From: Rhizobium herbae
GTDB taxonomy: Bacteria; Pseudomonadota; Alphaproteobacteria; Rhizobiales; Rhizobiaceae
DNA length: 64,000 nucleotides
NCBI RefSeq assembly: GCF_019511375.1
Contig: NZ_JAEUAO010000002.1
Location: 930,001-994,000 of the forward strand
Direction of reading: 5' to 3'
A program made the translations under genes and the position numbers. The notes under the pieces were generated by a model, which was given only the letters and a program-made list of their open reading frames with translations, ran no database searches and was not told the DNA's origin. Below are positions 7,656 to 16,394 of the stretch, one piece after another. How positions within the stretch are numbered: the first letter of the stretch is position 1; each line of letters opens with the position of its first letter.

Positions 7656-10370
7656 TCAGGAGGCCAGTTGCAGGGCCTCGTTGGCGGCAAAGGCGACGAA
7701 TTTGTCGAAAGTCAGCGGCTTGGAGAAGGCATAGCCCTGCAAGAGATCGCAGCCGAGCAGGCCCAGCATCTCCGCATGCGCCATGGTTTCGACGCCTTCC
7801 GCCACCGTCTCGATGCCGAGCGAGCGACCGATCTCGATGATCGACCGGATCAGCGCCTGCTCCTTGCGTGCCGTCAGGATCGGGGCAACGAGCTGCCGGT
7901 CGATCTTCAGCCGCTTCGGCTTGATCTTCAAAAGGCTGACGATCGAGGTGTGGCCGGTGCCGAAATCGTCGATCTCGATGTCGATGCCGAGTTTCTTGAT
8001 GCCCTCGATGTTGGCCGTAACGGTGTCGTCGCTTTCGTCGAGGAAAATCGATTCCACCAGTTCAAAGGAGAGCTGGCCGGGCGAGAAGGAAAGCCCCTTG
8101 AGCGAATTCAACAGCGTGTCGTCGCTCAACCGCTTGGCCGAGACGTTGACGGAGATCTTCGGGACGCTGATGCCCGCCGCCGCCCAGCGCATGCCGTCGA
8201 TCAGCGCCCGGTCAAGGACGATCCGGTCGAGCGTGGCGACGACGTTGAGCTCCTCGGCAATGCCAAGGAACTTGTCGGGGGTAAGCACGCCGTCACGCGG
8301 ATGATTCCAGCGGATCAGCGCCTCCACACCGGAAAGCCTCAGAGTGCCGGCCTCGAATTGGGGCTGGTACCAGGTGACGAACTGGTTCTTCTCGATGCCT
8401 TCGAGGATCTCGTCGGCGATGCGCTTGGTGGTGATGATTTCCGCCTGAAGGGCTTCGGTGAAGAATTCGCAGCGGTTGCGGCCGTTTTCCTTGGCCCGGT
8501 AGAGCGCGATATCGGCGTTGACCAGAAGCTGGCGCTCGTCGATCGCCAGGTCGCCGGCCACCGCAATGCCGATCGAGACGCCGAAGCGGCAGGGGAAGCC
8601 GTTGTAATCGACCGGCTGGCGCATTTCCGCGATGATGCGCTCCGAAAGATGGGTGAGGGAGCTCTTGCCTGGCGGGTCCGTGACCAGCACGACGAACTCG
8701 TCGCCACCGATGCGGGCGACCATGTCGCCGGGCCGAACGTTGGCGCGCAGGATTTCCGAGGCATGCACCAGCATCGCATCGCCTGCCGCATGGCCGAGCG
8801 TGTCGTTGATCTGCTTGAAACGATCAAGATCGATATGCAGGATGGCGATGTTCCGCAAGCCGTCCTTGCGTGCTCCCGACAGCGTTTCCAGCGCCTTGTC
8901 GAGCATGCGGCGGTTGCCGAGACCGGTGAGTGGATCATGCAGTGCGTTGTGCTCGATGCGGTCCTTGGCCTCCGCAAGCTCGCCGTTTTTGGCTTCCGCC
9001 AATGCCTTGGCCGAGCGCAGCTGTTCCGTCATCAACACGTCGTCCGTGACGTCCCAGCTGATGCCGGTAATCTTGGCCTTGCCGTCGGCGCCGGTATGGG
9101 TGGAGCCGACATTGCGCACATGGCGGACGCCGCCGTCAGGCATCACGACGCGATACTGCGAGCGATATTCCAGATCCTCGTCCAGCGCCTTGAACAGGGT
9201 CAGCGAGGCTGCGGTGATGTCGTCGGGATGAACCGTCTGCCGCCAATCGGTGAAGCTTGGTCCGCCATCGCGTGGCGGCATGCCGTGCAGGTGATACATC
9301 CGCTTGTCCCAGGAACGCTGCTGCGTGTCGAGATCGATCTCCCAGATGCCGATATTGGAGGATTCGAGCGCCAGATTGAGCCGGTGCGACACGGTGAGAA
9401 GTTCCCGTTCGCGCGATCGCAACTTGGCAATGTTGCGCTGGCGCTCATTGACAAGGCTGCCGGTCAGCAGGATCGGAACGATGGCGATAGCGGCAGCGAT
9501 GAGAACGGCGATGTCCAGCCAACTGCTGTTGCCCGGCTCCTGCGTCCAGCCACTGGCCGGGATGGCCGCAAGTTCCCAGGTGCCGCCGGGAAGGTCGAGC
9601 TGTCGGATGACCGGCTCCTTCTCGAAGATGTCAGTGTCGCCGAAAAAGGCATCCTGAATATTGTTTTTCACCGAGACGTCGCGGATGGCGAGCTGGATAT
9701 CCGTATGCCGGTGCCCGCGGCTGGCTTCATCTTCGGGGTTGCCATCATGAAAGAGCCGCGCGTTGCGATAGATCTCCTTCTCGTCGATGACGGCTTCCAT
9801 GAAACCCCAGAAGGCCACCGTTTCATTGCTCTTCGTGAAGACGGGAGAGAAGAGGTTGAAGCCAGTGCGACCGTTCGGCAGCCTCACCGGGCCGGCAATG
9901 ACCGGCTTCGCCTTCGATTGAGCGCGATCGACGGCGACCCTCGAGGATCGGAATTTCTTGAAATCCGTACCGATCATCCGCTCGTTTCCGATGAGCGGGA
10001 ATGTCATGCGGATGACGGCGTCGGGCGCGGCGCTGACGCGCACGATCTGGGGATTCTGCAGGAGCAACTTGGTCGCCAACTGGTCGAAAACCGGTTGCGG
10101 CATGTCAGGGGCGACGGAGATGTTATTGGCAAAGCCGCGAAGGGCGGTGATGTTGTTGTTGATCTCGCTCTGTAGCCGGGTGGCGATCAGGTTGAGCTCG
10201 CTCTCGACGTTGCTCTTCAGTTCGCTTTGGAAGTTTTGACGATTCTGCTCTTTGAAGAAATAGCCGCCCGTGAAGACGACGGCAGCAGCGATGACCGCGG
10301 GAAAAAGCGACGGCCTCGCCAGCCTCGCAAGCGTCCAGGCGCGGTGACGGATTGTAGCGCTATTAGCCAA
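7656..10370 (-). CDS. Membrane-bound CHASE-PAS-GGDEF-EAL cyclic-di-GMP protein
   Basis: A 904-residue sensor that makes and/or degrades cyclic di-GMP. Order: transmembrane segment about 22-40; periplasmic CHASE domain about 55-265 (IGTDFKKFRSSR, AGPVRLPNGRTGFNLFSPVF); second transmembrane segment about 295-315; PAS domain with PAC tail about 330-460; GGDEF about 480-640; EAL about 655-895. The active-site motif ARIGGDEFVVL is intact and is preceded five residues earlier by RPGD, a product-inhibition I-site. The EAL domain keeps GVEALIRWNHP, the Asn of ISVNVSAKRL, FELVES, DDFGTGHTS, the lysine of LKIDRQL and TVAEGVET, so phosphodiesterase activity is also predicted. Both catalytic halves look functional, so the net activity cannot be called. 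It is a single gene; no partner is adjacent. Confidence 0.92.
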   Translation of the reverse strand: MANSATIRHRAWTLARLARPSLFPAVIAAAVVFTGGYFFKEQNRQNFQSELKSNVESELNLIATRLQSEINNNITALRGFANNISVAPDMPQPVFDQLATKLLLQNPQIVRVSAAPDAVIRMTFPLIGNERMIGTDFKKFRSSRVAVDRAQSKAKPVIAGPVRLPNGRTGFNLFSPVFTKSNETVAFWGFMEAVIDEKEIYRNARLFHDGNPEDEASRGHRHTDIQLAIRDVSVKNNIQDAFFGDTDIFEKEPVIRQLDLPGGTWELAAIPASGWTQEPGNSSWLDIAVLIAAAIAIVPILLTGSLVNERQRNIAKLRSRERELLTVSHRLNLALESSNIGIWEIDLDTQQRSWDKRMYHLHGMPPRDGGPSFTDWRQTVHPDDITAASLTLFKALDEDLEYRSQYRVVMPDGGVRHVRNVGSTHTGADGKAKITGISWDVTDDVLMTEQLRSAKALAEAKNGELAEAKDRIEHNALHDPLTGLGNRRMLDKALETLSGARKDGLRNIAILHIDLDRFKQINDTLGHAAGDAMLVHASEILRANVRPGDMVARIGGDEFVVLVTDPPGKSSLTHLSERIIAEMRQPVDYNGFPCRFGVSIGIAVAGDLAIDERQLLVNADIALYRAKENGRNRCEFFTEALQAEIITTKRIADEILEGIEKNQFVTWYQPQFEAGTLRLSGVEALIRWNHPRDGVLTPDKFLGIAEELNVVATLDRIVLDRALIDGMRWAAAGISVPKISVNVSAKRLSDDTLLNSLKGLSFSPGQLSFELVESIFLDESDDTVTANIEGIKKLGIDIEIDDFGTGHTSIVSLLKIKPKRLKIDRQLVAPILTARKEQALIRSIIEIGRSLGIETVAEGVETMAHAEMLGLLGCDLLQGYAFSKPLTFDKFVAFAANEALQLAS

Positions 10371-10610
10371 CGTTCAAGAACCCCATATTCCCCGGGGCAC
10401 ACGGTAGCCATGGAGTCTTAAGATTGGCTTTAGCTGCTGATCCTGCTATCAAATCGCCCATTGGCGGATAAGTGGGGTACGTTGATCAGGCCTGGTCGAT
10501 CGAGACCGGGTAAACTTTTCAAAGTCACGGCAGCGGGCGATTTTCGCCACAATCAGGGATCAGACAAGGGGGAATACGAATTGAATGAATCACTGAAGAG
10601 GGCAAGACCG

Positions 10611-10871
10611 ATGCGTTTCATCGTTGCTACATTGATGGCCGCAGCCAGTTTCCTTTCGCCGCTCGCCGCATTTGCCGAAAGTGCGGATGTCGAAGCTGTG
10701 ATCACCAGCGTCGATACCGACAAGCTGAGCCTTTCCCTGGATGACGGCAAGAGCTACCAGGCGCCTGAGGAATTCAATTTCGATGGTCTGAAAGAAGGCG
10801 TCAAGGTTCTGGTGTTCTACACCGAGGTGGATGGCAAGCGCGTCATCAACGATCTGGAAATTATTCAGTAG
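10611..10871 (+). CDS. DUF1344 family secreted small protein
   Basis: An 86-residue protein with a signal peptide (MRFIVATLMAAASFLSPLAA, cleavage near AFAES) and a mature part of about 63 residues with an OB-like beta pattern: VEAVITSVDTDKLSLSLDDG, SYQAPEEF, EGVKVLVFYTEVDGKRVIND. This is the layout of rhizobial DUF1344 proteins, whose function is unknown and which are thought to be periplasmic. I chose the ATG at 10611, where the signal peptide begins and GAGGG lies about nine bases upstream. A TTG at 10581 behind GGGGGA is an alternative that would add ten residues. Its message starts in the 240-base gap after the divergent cyclic-di-GMP gene. Confidence 0.85.
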   Translation: MRFIVATLMAAASFLSPLAAFAESADVEAVITSVDTDKLSLSLDDGKSYQAPEEFNFDGLKEGVKVLVFYTEVDGKRVINDLEIIQ

Positions 10872-10925
10872 TGTCGGTTGCTGCCGCCGTGATCGGACGC
10901 CTTCGCCGCGAGAGCTGAGGTCTCC

Positions 10926-11510
10926 TCACAGCCAGCCGATCGAACCGTTCTCGATCTTCAAAATTCTGTCCTGGGGAATGGCGCCAAGGGCAGCTTCCTC
11001 GGCGTCCATGGCACCACACAGCTTGAACAGTGTGCGGATGACGCCGCCATGGCTGACGCAGATCGTCGGGGCCGAAACACTGGAAAACCAGGCGCCGACG
11101 CGCCAGGAGAGGATCTCGTAGCTCTCGGCGTCCGGCCCTGGTGGAATGAAATCCCATTTCGACAGTTCGCGCTCGGCGACGCGCTCTGGCATTTCCAGTT
11201 CCAGCTCCGCCAGCGTATAGCCTTCCCAGTCGCCGAAGGAGACTTCTTTCAGCCTGTCGTCCGTGCGGTAGCCGGAACGGGGAAGGCCCATGGCTTCCCG
11301 CGCCAGTTCCATGGTCTCGCGGGTGCGATGGAGCGGGCTTGCGACGAAATCGAAATTGCCGGCGTCCTTGCCCAGAAGTGCCAGAAGCGCACGGCCATTG
11401 CCGCTCGCCTGCCGCCTGCCGGTGTCGTTGAGGGGAATGTCCTTCTGGCCCTGGAGGCGGATCTGCGCATTCCAGTCGGTTTGTCCGTGACGGATCATGT
11501 AGATGAGCAC
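10926..11510 (-). CDS. Histidine phosphatase family protein (phosphoglycerate mutase-like)
   Basis: A 194-residue branch-2-type phosphatase. The phosphohistidine motif is at the N-terminus (YMIRHGQTDWNAQIRLQGQ), the second catalytic region is LHRTRETMELA, the acid-base glutamate lies in KEVSFGDWEGYTLAELE, and the second histidine in ICVSHGGVIRTLF. These are all the residues of an active enzyme. The family includes phosphoglycerate mutases, fructose-bisphosphatases, alpha-ribazole phosphatases and broad-specificity phosphatases; the short length and lack of mutase-specific insertions favour a phosphatase. It follows fabI on the same strand but beyond a hairpin. Confidence 0.88.
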   Translation of the reverse strand: MLIYMIRHGQTDWNAQIRLQGQKDIPLNDTGRRQASGNGRALLALLGKDAGNFDFVASPLHRTRETMELAREAMGLPRSGYRTDDRLKEVSFGDWEGYTLAELELEMPERVAERELSKWDFIPPGPDAESYEILSWRVGAWFSSVSAPTICVSHGGVIRTLFKLCGAMDAEEAALGAIPQDRILKIENGSIGWL

Positions 11511-11551
11511 GGATCAGCTCCGGGGCAGGGGTATGCAACCTTACTGGGTAG

Positions 11552-11581
11552 CCGGGGCTCGATGTTCATGCAGAGCCCCGG
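11552..11581 (-). terminator. Hairpin between fabI and the phosphatase gene
   Basis: CCGGGGCTC-gatgttcatgca-GAGCCCCGG is a perfect 9-bp stem placed 18 bases beyond the fabI stop codon. No run of T follows on the minus strand, so its strength as an intrinsic terminator is uncertain. Confidence 0.5.
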
Positions 11582-11598
11582 AGTTATTTCGCGTCGCG

Positions 11599-12417
11599 TC
11601 AGTCTTTGATGACGGAGATGTCAGGCGCATCGACGGCCTTCATGCCCACGACGTGATAGCCGCTGTCGGCGTGATGCACTTCGCCGGTCACCGAACGGGA
11701 AAGATCGGAAAGCATGTAGAGACCGACGTCGCCCACTTCCTCGATGGTGACGGTACGCCGCAGCGGTGCGTTGTATTCGTTCCACTTGAGGATGTAGCGG
11801 AAGTCGCCAATGCCCGAAGCGGCCAGCGTCTTGATCGGGCCTGCGGAAATCGCGTTGACGCGAATGTTCTTCGGGCCGAGGTCGACGGCTAGGTACTTGA
11901 CGCTGGCCTCGAGCGCTGCCTTGGCAACGCCCATGACGTTGTAGTTCGGCATGACCTTCTCGGCGCCGTAATAGGTCAGCGTCAGCATCGAGCCGCCATC
12001 CGTCATCAGCTTTTCGGCGCGGCGTGCGACCGAGGTGAAGGAATAGACGGAGATCTGCATCGTCTTGGCGAAGTTTTCAGCCGACGTGTCGACGTAGCGG
12101 CCCGTCAGTTCGTCCTTGTCGGAAAAGCCGATCGCGTGAACGAGAAAGTCGATCTTGCCCCAGGTCTTTTCGAGTTCGTCGAAGACTGCGTCTATGGTGG
12201 CTTCGTCGCTCACGTCGCAATGGCCCGCCAGGATACCGCCAACTTCGGCGACAAGCGGCTCCACCCGCTTCTTCAGCGCTTCGCCCTGATAGGTGAACGC
12301 GATCTCGCCACCCTGGGCGTGGATTGCCCTTGCGATGCCCCATGCGATCGACCGGTTGTTTGCGACCCCCATGATAAGGCCGCGTTTACCCTTCATCAGA
12401 CCGGATGCTTGCGACAT
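11599..12417 (-). CDS. fabI: Enoyl-[acyl-carrier-protein] reductase (NADH) FabI
   Basis: The final reduction of each fatty acid elongation round: trans-2-enoyl-ACP to acyl-ACP. A 272-residue atypical short-chain dehydrogenase with the FabI nucleotide-binding start (GKRGLIMGVANNRSIAWGIA), the DVSDE region, the loop FLVHAIGFSDKDEL, and the active site with tyrosine and lysine in the FabI spacing (TYYGAEKVMPNYNVMGVAKAAL). The substrate-loop segment RVNAISAGPIKTLAASGI is normal. The start MSQASGLMKGKRGLIMG fits the family. It lies downstream of the DnaJ-like gene on the same strand, separated by 230 bases in which I see no other gene. Confidence 0.95.
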   Translation of the reverse strand: MSQASGLMKGKRGLIMGVANNRSIAWGIARAIHAQGGEIAFTYQGEALKKRVEPLVAEVGGILAGHCDVSDEATIDAVFDELEKTWGKIDFLVHAIGFSDKDELTGRYVDTSAENFAKTMQISVYSFTSVARRAEKLMTDGGSMLTLTYYGAEKVMPNYNVMGVAKAALEASVKYLAVDLGPKNIRVNAISAGPIKTLAASGIGDFRYILKWNEYNAPLRRTVTIEEVGDVGLYMLSDLSRSVTGEVHHADSGYHVVGMKAVDAPDISVIKD

Positions 12418-12647
12418 GATGTTAATGTCCCCAATATAGCCTCTGTTTCCGCCAGCCGTTGCTGGTTTGGAAATTCCGCATCGTTAAACCTGCCGGAACC
12501 GCGCGCCGCTTCGTGATCGCGCCGGTCCTGAATTTTTCGAGCATTGGCTATGGCATAGCCGCCATTGTGGTTCAAGCGTGGTGCGGATCAGGAACTGTTA
12601 GTCCCGGTAATAATGGGTCAGCGTCCACCGGGATTGTCGTAAAAGCG

Positions 12648-13769
12648 TTACAAATACAGTCCGTTGCGCAGGCTGCGCATGAGATCGGTAACTTTTTCGT
12701 CTGGCTTTTCCCACAACATAAGTCGCAGCTCGACCAGCAAATCGCCGCGTTTTCCATCTGCAGACGGAAGTCCATGGCCTTCGAGGCGGATGACGTGGTC
12801 GGAGCCGGACCAGGCCGGAACGGTCACCTTGACCGGCCCCGTCAGCGTTTCCACCGTGGTCTCGCAGCCGAGCACGGCGTCCTGGATGTTTACCGGCAGC
12901 GTTGTGCGCAGGTCGATGCCATCCGGGCGGAAAACGGTGTCCTGGGCAATGCGGACGGTCACGACGACGTCGCCGCGCAGCATGCCGTTCAGGCGGTAGC
13001 CCTGTTCCTTGAGGCGAATGACGCTGCCATCGGTGGTGCCGACCGGCAGTGTGACCTTCAGGGTCTGGCCGTCGGGCAGCGTTGCCGTCGCCTTTTCGCG
13101 GCGAAAAATATCCTCGACCGAGACGGTGACGTCGCAAAAGATTTCCGGCACTTTGTCGGCGGTCTTGTTGGCCACGCCGCGAATGCGCCGGACGATGGCC
13201 GAGACCAGTTCGGCGGCAGGCGCCGCAGCGCGGGGAAAACCGCCGAACCCTGCCGGTTTTTCCGGCGTTTCTTCTTTCGCTTCCGGACCGGTGCCTAGTT
13301 CCGATGCAGCCTCGACTTTTGGCTCCGCTTTCGCTTTCCCTTCCGTGTTCGGCCCGGCCTTGGATTGCGGTGCGGCCGCGGCCGGCTTCCGGTCCTGGGA
13401 TCTCGGTTCCTGCGGCTTGGCGGTCTCCTGCGGCTTGACGCGATTGTCAGCACCGAAGATGCGCGAAATCATGTCCTCGGCCGTTTCCGGATCGACGGTT
13501 TCGTCCTCGGTGGCGCCGCGGCTCTTGCGCTTCATCTCTTCCATGCGGCGCAGTTCCGCCTCGCGGCGCGCATAGTCGTAACGATTGCGCAGTTTGGGAT
13601 CCCTCAACACCTCGTAGGCGCGGCCGGCTTCGGCAAAGCGCTGGGTGGCCAGCGGATCGTCCTTGTTCTGGTCGGGATGCACGGCCTTCGCCACCGCCCG
13701 CCATGCGGCCTTGATCTCGTCCGGTCCGGCATTGCGTCTCACGCCGAGCACTGAATAGGGATCACGCAT
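12648..13769 (-). CDS. DnaJ-like co-chaperone (CbpA type, no zinc finger)
   Basis: A 373-residue Hsp40. The N-terminal J domain (residues about 2-65: DPYSVLGVRRNAGPDEIKAA) keeps the essential HPD at 31-33 (AVHPDQNKDD). A long low-complexity linker rich in A, E, K and P (about 80-175) follows, then two DnaJ C-terminal substrate-binding domains (DVTVSVEDIFRREKATATLP; GYRLNGMLRGDVVVTVRI; LEGHGLPSADGKRGDLLVEL). There is no G/F region of usual size and no CxxCxGxG zinc finger, so it is of the CbpA kind. I start it at 13769 (MRDPYSVLGV); 22 extra in-frame residues upstream do not look like protein. It probably works with DnaK; no chaperone gene is adjacent. Confidence 0.88.
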   Translation of the reverse strand: MRDPYSVLGVRRNAGPDEIKAAWRAVAKAVHPDQNKDDPLATQRFAEAGRAYEVLRDPKLRNRYDYARREAELRRMEEMKRKSRGATEDETVDPETAEDMISRIFGADNRVKPQETAKPQEPRSQDRKPAAAAPQSKAGPNTEGKAKAEPKVEAASELGTGPEAKEETPEKPAGFGGFPRAAAPAAELVSAIVRRIRGVANKTADKVPEIFCDVTVSVEDIFRREKATATLPDGQTLKVTLPVGTTDGSVIRLKEQGYRLNGMLRGDVVVTVRIAQDTVFRPDGIDLRTTLPVNIQDAVLGCETTVETLTGPVKVTVPAWSGSDHVIRLEGHGLPSADGKRGDLLVELRLMLWEKPDEKVTDLMRSLRNGLYL

Positions 13770-14028
13770 GCATGTCACCGTTCTTGAGGGCCGAGGCACC
13801 GCATCCAGCGGTTCGTTTTCAGCCTGTTGAAACAACGAGGAACCGCGTCGCTCCGGGCGCGCTCCCGATGGTTGCGATGATGAGAAGCCGCTGCTTAAAT
13901 ATCAGTTAGCCAGCCGGTCGGAATGACGATACGCATGCCCGGTCGAACGGCTTTGTCGAAGCGTGGTTAATGGCAGGTAGCGGAAAATCGTGGTTTTGGC
14001 TCAGCGCGTCGTCGTAAAGTGCGACGTC

Positions 14029-14481
14029 CTAGCTGCGCGGGCCGAAACTGGTGAGGTACCATTCGCCGGTTCCGAGCATGCAGGTCTGGCCGTTGAAATT
14101 GGCGATGCCCTGGTAGGAGTGACGGGTCGTGGTGAAATTGCGGCAGATGGTGCCGTTCACCTCTTCCTCGGCAATATTGCTGATGACGCCGGCGCTGCCG
14201 GAGCGCGAATTCGCCCAGGGGATCGGGTTTCCGGTCATCTTCGTCACATCGGCTGAGGAGACGGCATTGCGCACGGTAATGGCATCGGCGTTGTCCTCCT
14301 CGTTGCTCGGCTGAGGCACGGAACCGGTAGCAACGGTCCTGTCGACATCGGAGGAGCCGGCAAGACCAAGACCGGAACCCATGCATCCCGACAAGGCGCC
14401 GGCGGCGAGACACAGGGCGGCCATTCCCGTCAATCGGGAGAAAACCTTTGTGTCCTTGATCCACTTTGCTATGTCTTGCAC
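14029..14481 (-). CDS. RT0821/Lpp0805-type surface lipoprotein
   Basis: A protein of about 150 residues with a lipoprotein signal (MAALCLAAGALSGC, lipobox LSGC) preceded by a short N-terminal extension. The mature part has an acidic linker (PSNEEDNADAIT) and then the domain typical of rickettsial-type 17-kDa or RT0821 surface proteins: GNPIPWANSRSGSAGVISNI, GTICRNFTTTRHSYQGIAN, and TCMLGTGEWYLTSFGP with two cysteines likely paired. The frame is open to a TTG at 14502, but the GTG at 14481 has ACAGGT about seven bases ahead and is preferred. It is divergent from pdxH. Its role is unknown; an outer membrane location is inferred. Confidence 0.78.
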   Translation of the reverse strand: MQDIAKWIKDTKVFSRLTGMAALCLAAGALSGCMGSGLGLAGSSDVDRTVATGSVPQPSNEEDNADAITVRNAVSSADVTKMTGNPIPWANSRSGSAGVISNIAEEEVNGTICRNFTTTRHSYQGIANFNGQTCMLGTGEWYLTSFGPRS

Positions 14482-14609
14482 GGCATACCTGTCAGACTCC
14501 AAAGAGCAGCTTCGAGGTCCACGGACACATCGGCAGGCTCTGACATTTTTCTTGGCGGGCGGGACCTTCGGGCTCTGTCCGCGCCCACATCACGGCATTG
14601 GACGACAAT

Positions 14610-15230
14610 ATGAGCGAGACTGGGTTAACAACTGGTGACTTCACGGAAGAGAACGAACCCTTTTCCCTTTTCGGCACATGGCTGAAAGAGGCCGAGGCGT
14701 CGGAGATCAACGATCCCACTGCCGTGGCGCTGGCAACGGTCGATGCGGACGGGCTGCCGGATGTGCGCATGGTGCTCCTGAAGGATTTCGATCAGCGCGG
14801 CTTCGTCTTCTACACCAACTTTGAGAGCCGCAAGGGCCAGGAAATCCTCGGCAACATGAAGGCCGCGATGTGTTTCCACTGGAAGACCCTGCGCCGCCAG
14901 GTGCGAGTGCGCGGCCCCGTCGAGATCGTCAGCAACGAAGAGGCCGACGAATATTTCAAGAGTCGCGCCCGCGGCAGCCGCATCGGCGCCTGGGCGTCGA
15001 AACAGTCGCGGCCGCTCGAGAGCCGCTTCGCGCTTGAAAAGGCCGTGGCTGAATATACGGCGCGCTATGTCATTGGTGAAATCCCGCGCCCGGCCTATTG
15101 GTCCGGCTTCCGGATCAAGCCGACGTCGATCGAATTCTGGAAGGACGGCGCCTTCCGCCTGCACGACCGCATCGAATTCCGTCGCGAGACGCCAGATGGC
15201 AACTGGAGCAAGGTGAGGATGTATCCCTGA
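14610..15230 (+). CDS. pdxH: Pyridoxamine 5'-phosphate oxidase
   Basis: FMN enzyme that oxidises pyridoxine or pyridoxamine 5'-phosphate to pyridoxal 5'-phosphate. Of 206 residues: the FMN-binding first half ([33 protein letters not shown]), the conserved [17 protein letters not shown], and the C-terminal PNP oxidase dimerisation signature ([27 protein letters not shown], and the terminal KVRMYP). The ATG at 14610 ([18 protein letters not shown]) is preferred to an upstream in-frame TTG because it gives the usual length and N-terminus for rhizobial enzymes. It is tail to tail with the deacetylase gene, 19 bases apart. Confidence 0.95.
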   Translation: MSETGLTTGDFTEENEPFSLFGTWLKEAEASEINDPTAVALATVDADGLPDVRMVLLKDFDQRGFVFYTNFESRKGQEILGNMKAAMCFHWKTLRRQVRVRGPVEIVSNEEADEYFKSRARGSRIGAWASKQSRPLESRFALEKAVAEYTARYVIGEIPRPAYWSGFRIKPTSIEFWKDGAFRLHDRIEFRRETPDGNWSKVRMYP

Positions 15231-15249
15231 GCGGTGCCGGTTCCGTGGG

Positions 15250-16302
15250 CTAGTTTCCGGCCATCAGCCTGAAGGGAATCCCCGATGCGAGCGCGCTGAC
15301 ATAGCCCGCTTTCTGAAAATGGCCGTTCAGCGAAATGCGGGGAAGAGCGGTCTTTGCCAGGCCATTGGCCAGAGTGCCCGGCTGCGTGGTAACGGCTGTC
15401 GTGAAGCCGAGGTGGCTCGCGATCGCGTGATCGCGCGGCGAAACGGTGCCGCTATAGCCATAGGGATAGGCAAACAAGGCGGGCCTGCGGCCGGTGATCC
15501 GCTCGACGCGCATGGCCGAGCGGTCCATCTCGGTTCGTGCGACGTCGTCCGTCAGGCGCGCCAGCGCCCGATGCGTGATCGTGTGGGCGCCAAGGCTGGC
15601 CAGTGGATTTTCAATGAGTTTCCGCAGGCCGGCTTCGTCCAGGGTGAGGTCGGCGGTCAGCTTCAGTGCATCGACGCCCTGAAGATCGGCCATGGCCTTC
15701 AGCCGGTCCACCGCTACCGTTTCGTCGATCGCATGGATGAAGGCGGCGACACGATCAAAGGCCGCCTGCTTTTGCAGCAGCGTCGCGGCCGGCAGTGTCT
15801 CCATGTCCTTGTCGAATTGGAACCTGAGGCTCGTCTGTCGCTCCAGCAGGTCGGCAAGGACTTCCCACCAGAGGATTGCGGTCCGATCGACGAACCCACC
15901 GGCAACGAAGACGGTGAAGGGCACGCGATGATGGGAAAAGACTGGCGCTGCGTATTCGAGATTGTTGCGGTAGCCGTCATCGAGCGTGAACGCAGCAACG
16001 GGCTGTGGATCGCTCGAGGCAAGGTGAGCGGGCAGGGCGTCGAGCGCAATGAACCGGTACCCGTCACGCTTCAGCCGGGTGATCGCGGTATCGAGAAACT
16101 CCGGCGTAATCTCCAGATGCGCATTGGGATCGAAGGCGCGCGCCGCTTTTGGCCGGACGTGATGGAGCGTGAAGATCGCACCGCGCCCGCGTGCGCGGCG
16201 CAGCAGGCCGGTCGAACTGATGACACGCGCGACGTTGAGGCCGCCGGTGATGGCGGCGCGCCTGGCGGCCTTTCGCAGCATGGCTTTCACGGCTGTTGCC
16301 AC
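15250..16302 (-). CDS. Polysaccharide deacetylase family protein
   Basis: A 350-residue carbohydrate esterase 4-type protein. The NodB-homology domain is recognisable by AAFTLDDGYRNNLEYAAPVF (the metal-binding TFDDG motif in the form TLDDG), the H-x-x-x-H motif SLGAHTITHRALARL, and RPALFAYPYGYSGTVSPRD, which holds the arginine/proline region of motif 3. A long insertion between the first two motifs (about residues 130-200) is typical of the subfamily found beside exopolysaccharide and oligosaccharide genes. An N-terminal positively charged segment precedes it, without a clear signal peptide. The metal Asp pair and both histidines are present, so it is probably active on N-acetylated sugars; the target polymer is unknown. 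Confidence 0.85.
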   Translation of the reverse strand: MATAVKAMLRKAARRAAITGGLNVARVISSTGLLRRARGRGAIFTLHHVRPKAARAFDPNAHLEITPEFLDTAITRLKRDGYRFIALDALPAHLASSDPQPVAAFTLDDGYRNNLEYAAPVFSHHRVPFTVFVAGGFVDRTAILWWEVLADLLERQTSLRFQFDKDMETLPAATLLQKQAAFDRVAAFIHAIDETVAVDRLKAMADLQGVDALKLTADLTLDEAGLRKLIENPLASLGAHTITHRALARLTDDVARTEMDRSAMRVERITGRRPALFAYPYGYSGTVSPRDHAIASHLGFTTAVTTQPGTLANGLAKTALPRISLNGHFQKAGYVSALASGIPFRLMAGN

Positions 16303-16394
16303 CCTTCGGGCTGAGGTTTCGAGGGCCCGACCTTAATGGCGGTGGCGTTAACACCTGTTGAATCGGCCGTTCAATACCGTCGCGACGGCTGTGC

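Noticed and set aside
6445-10175. Very long open frames antisense to aroC and to the CHASE-GGDEF-EAL gene (one over 860 codons)
   Set aside because: The codon positions are those imposed by the real genes on the other strand; no ribosome-binding sites or recognisable motifs.
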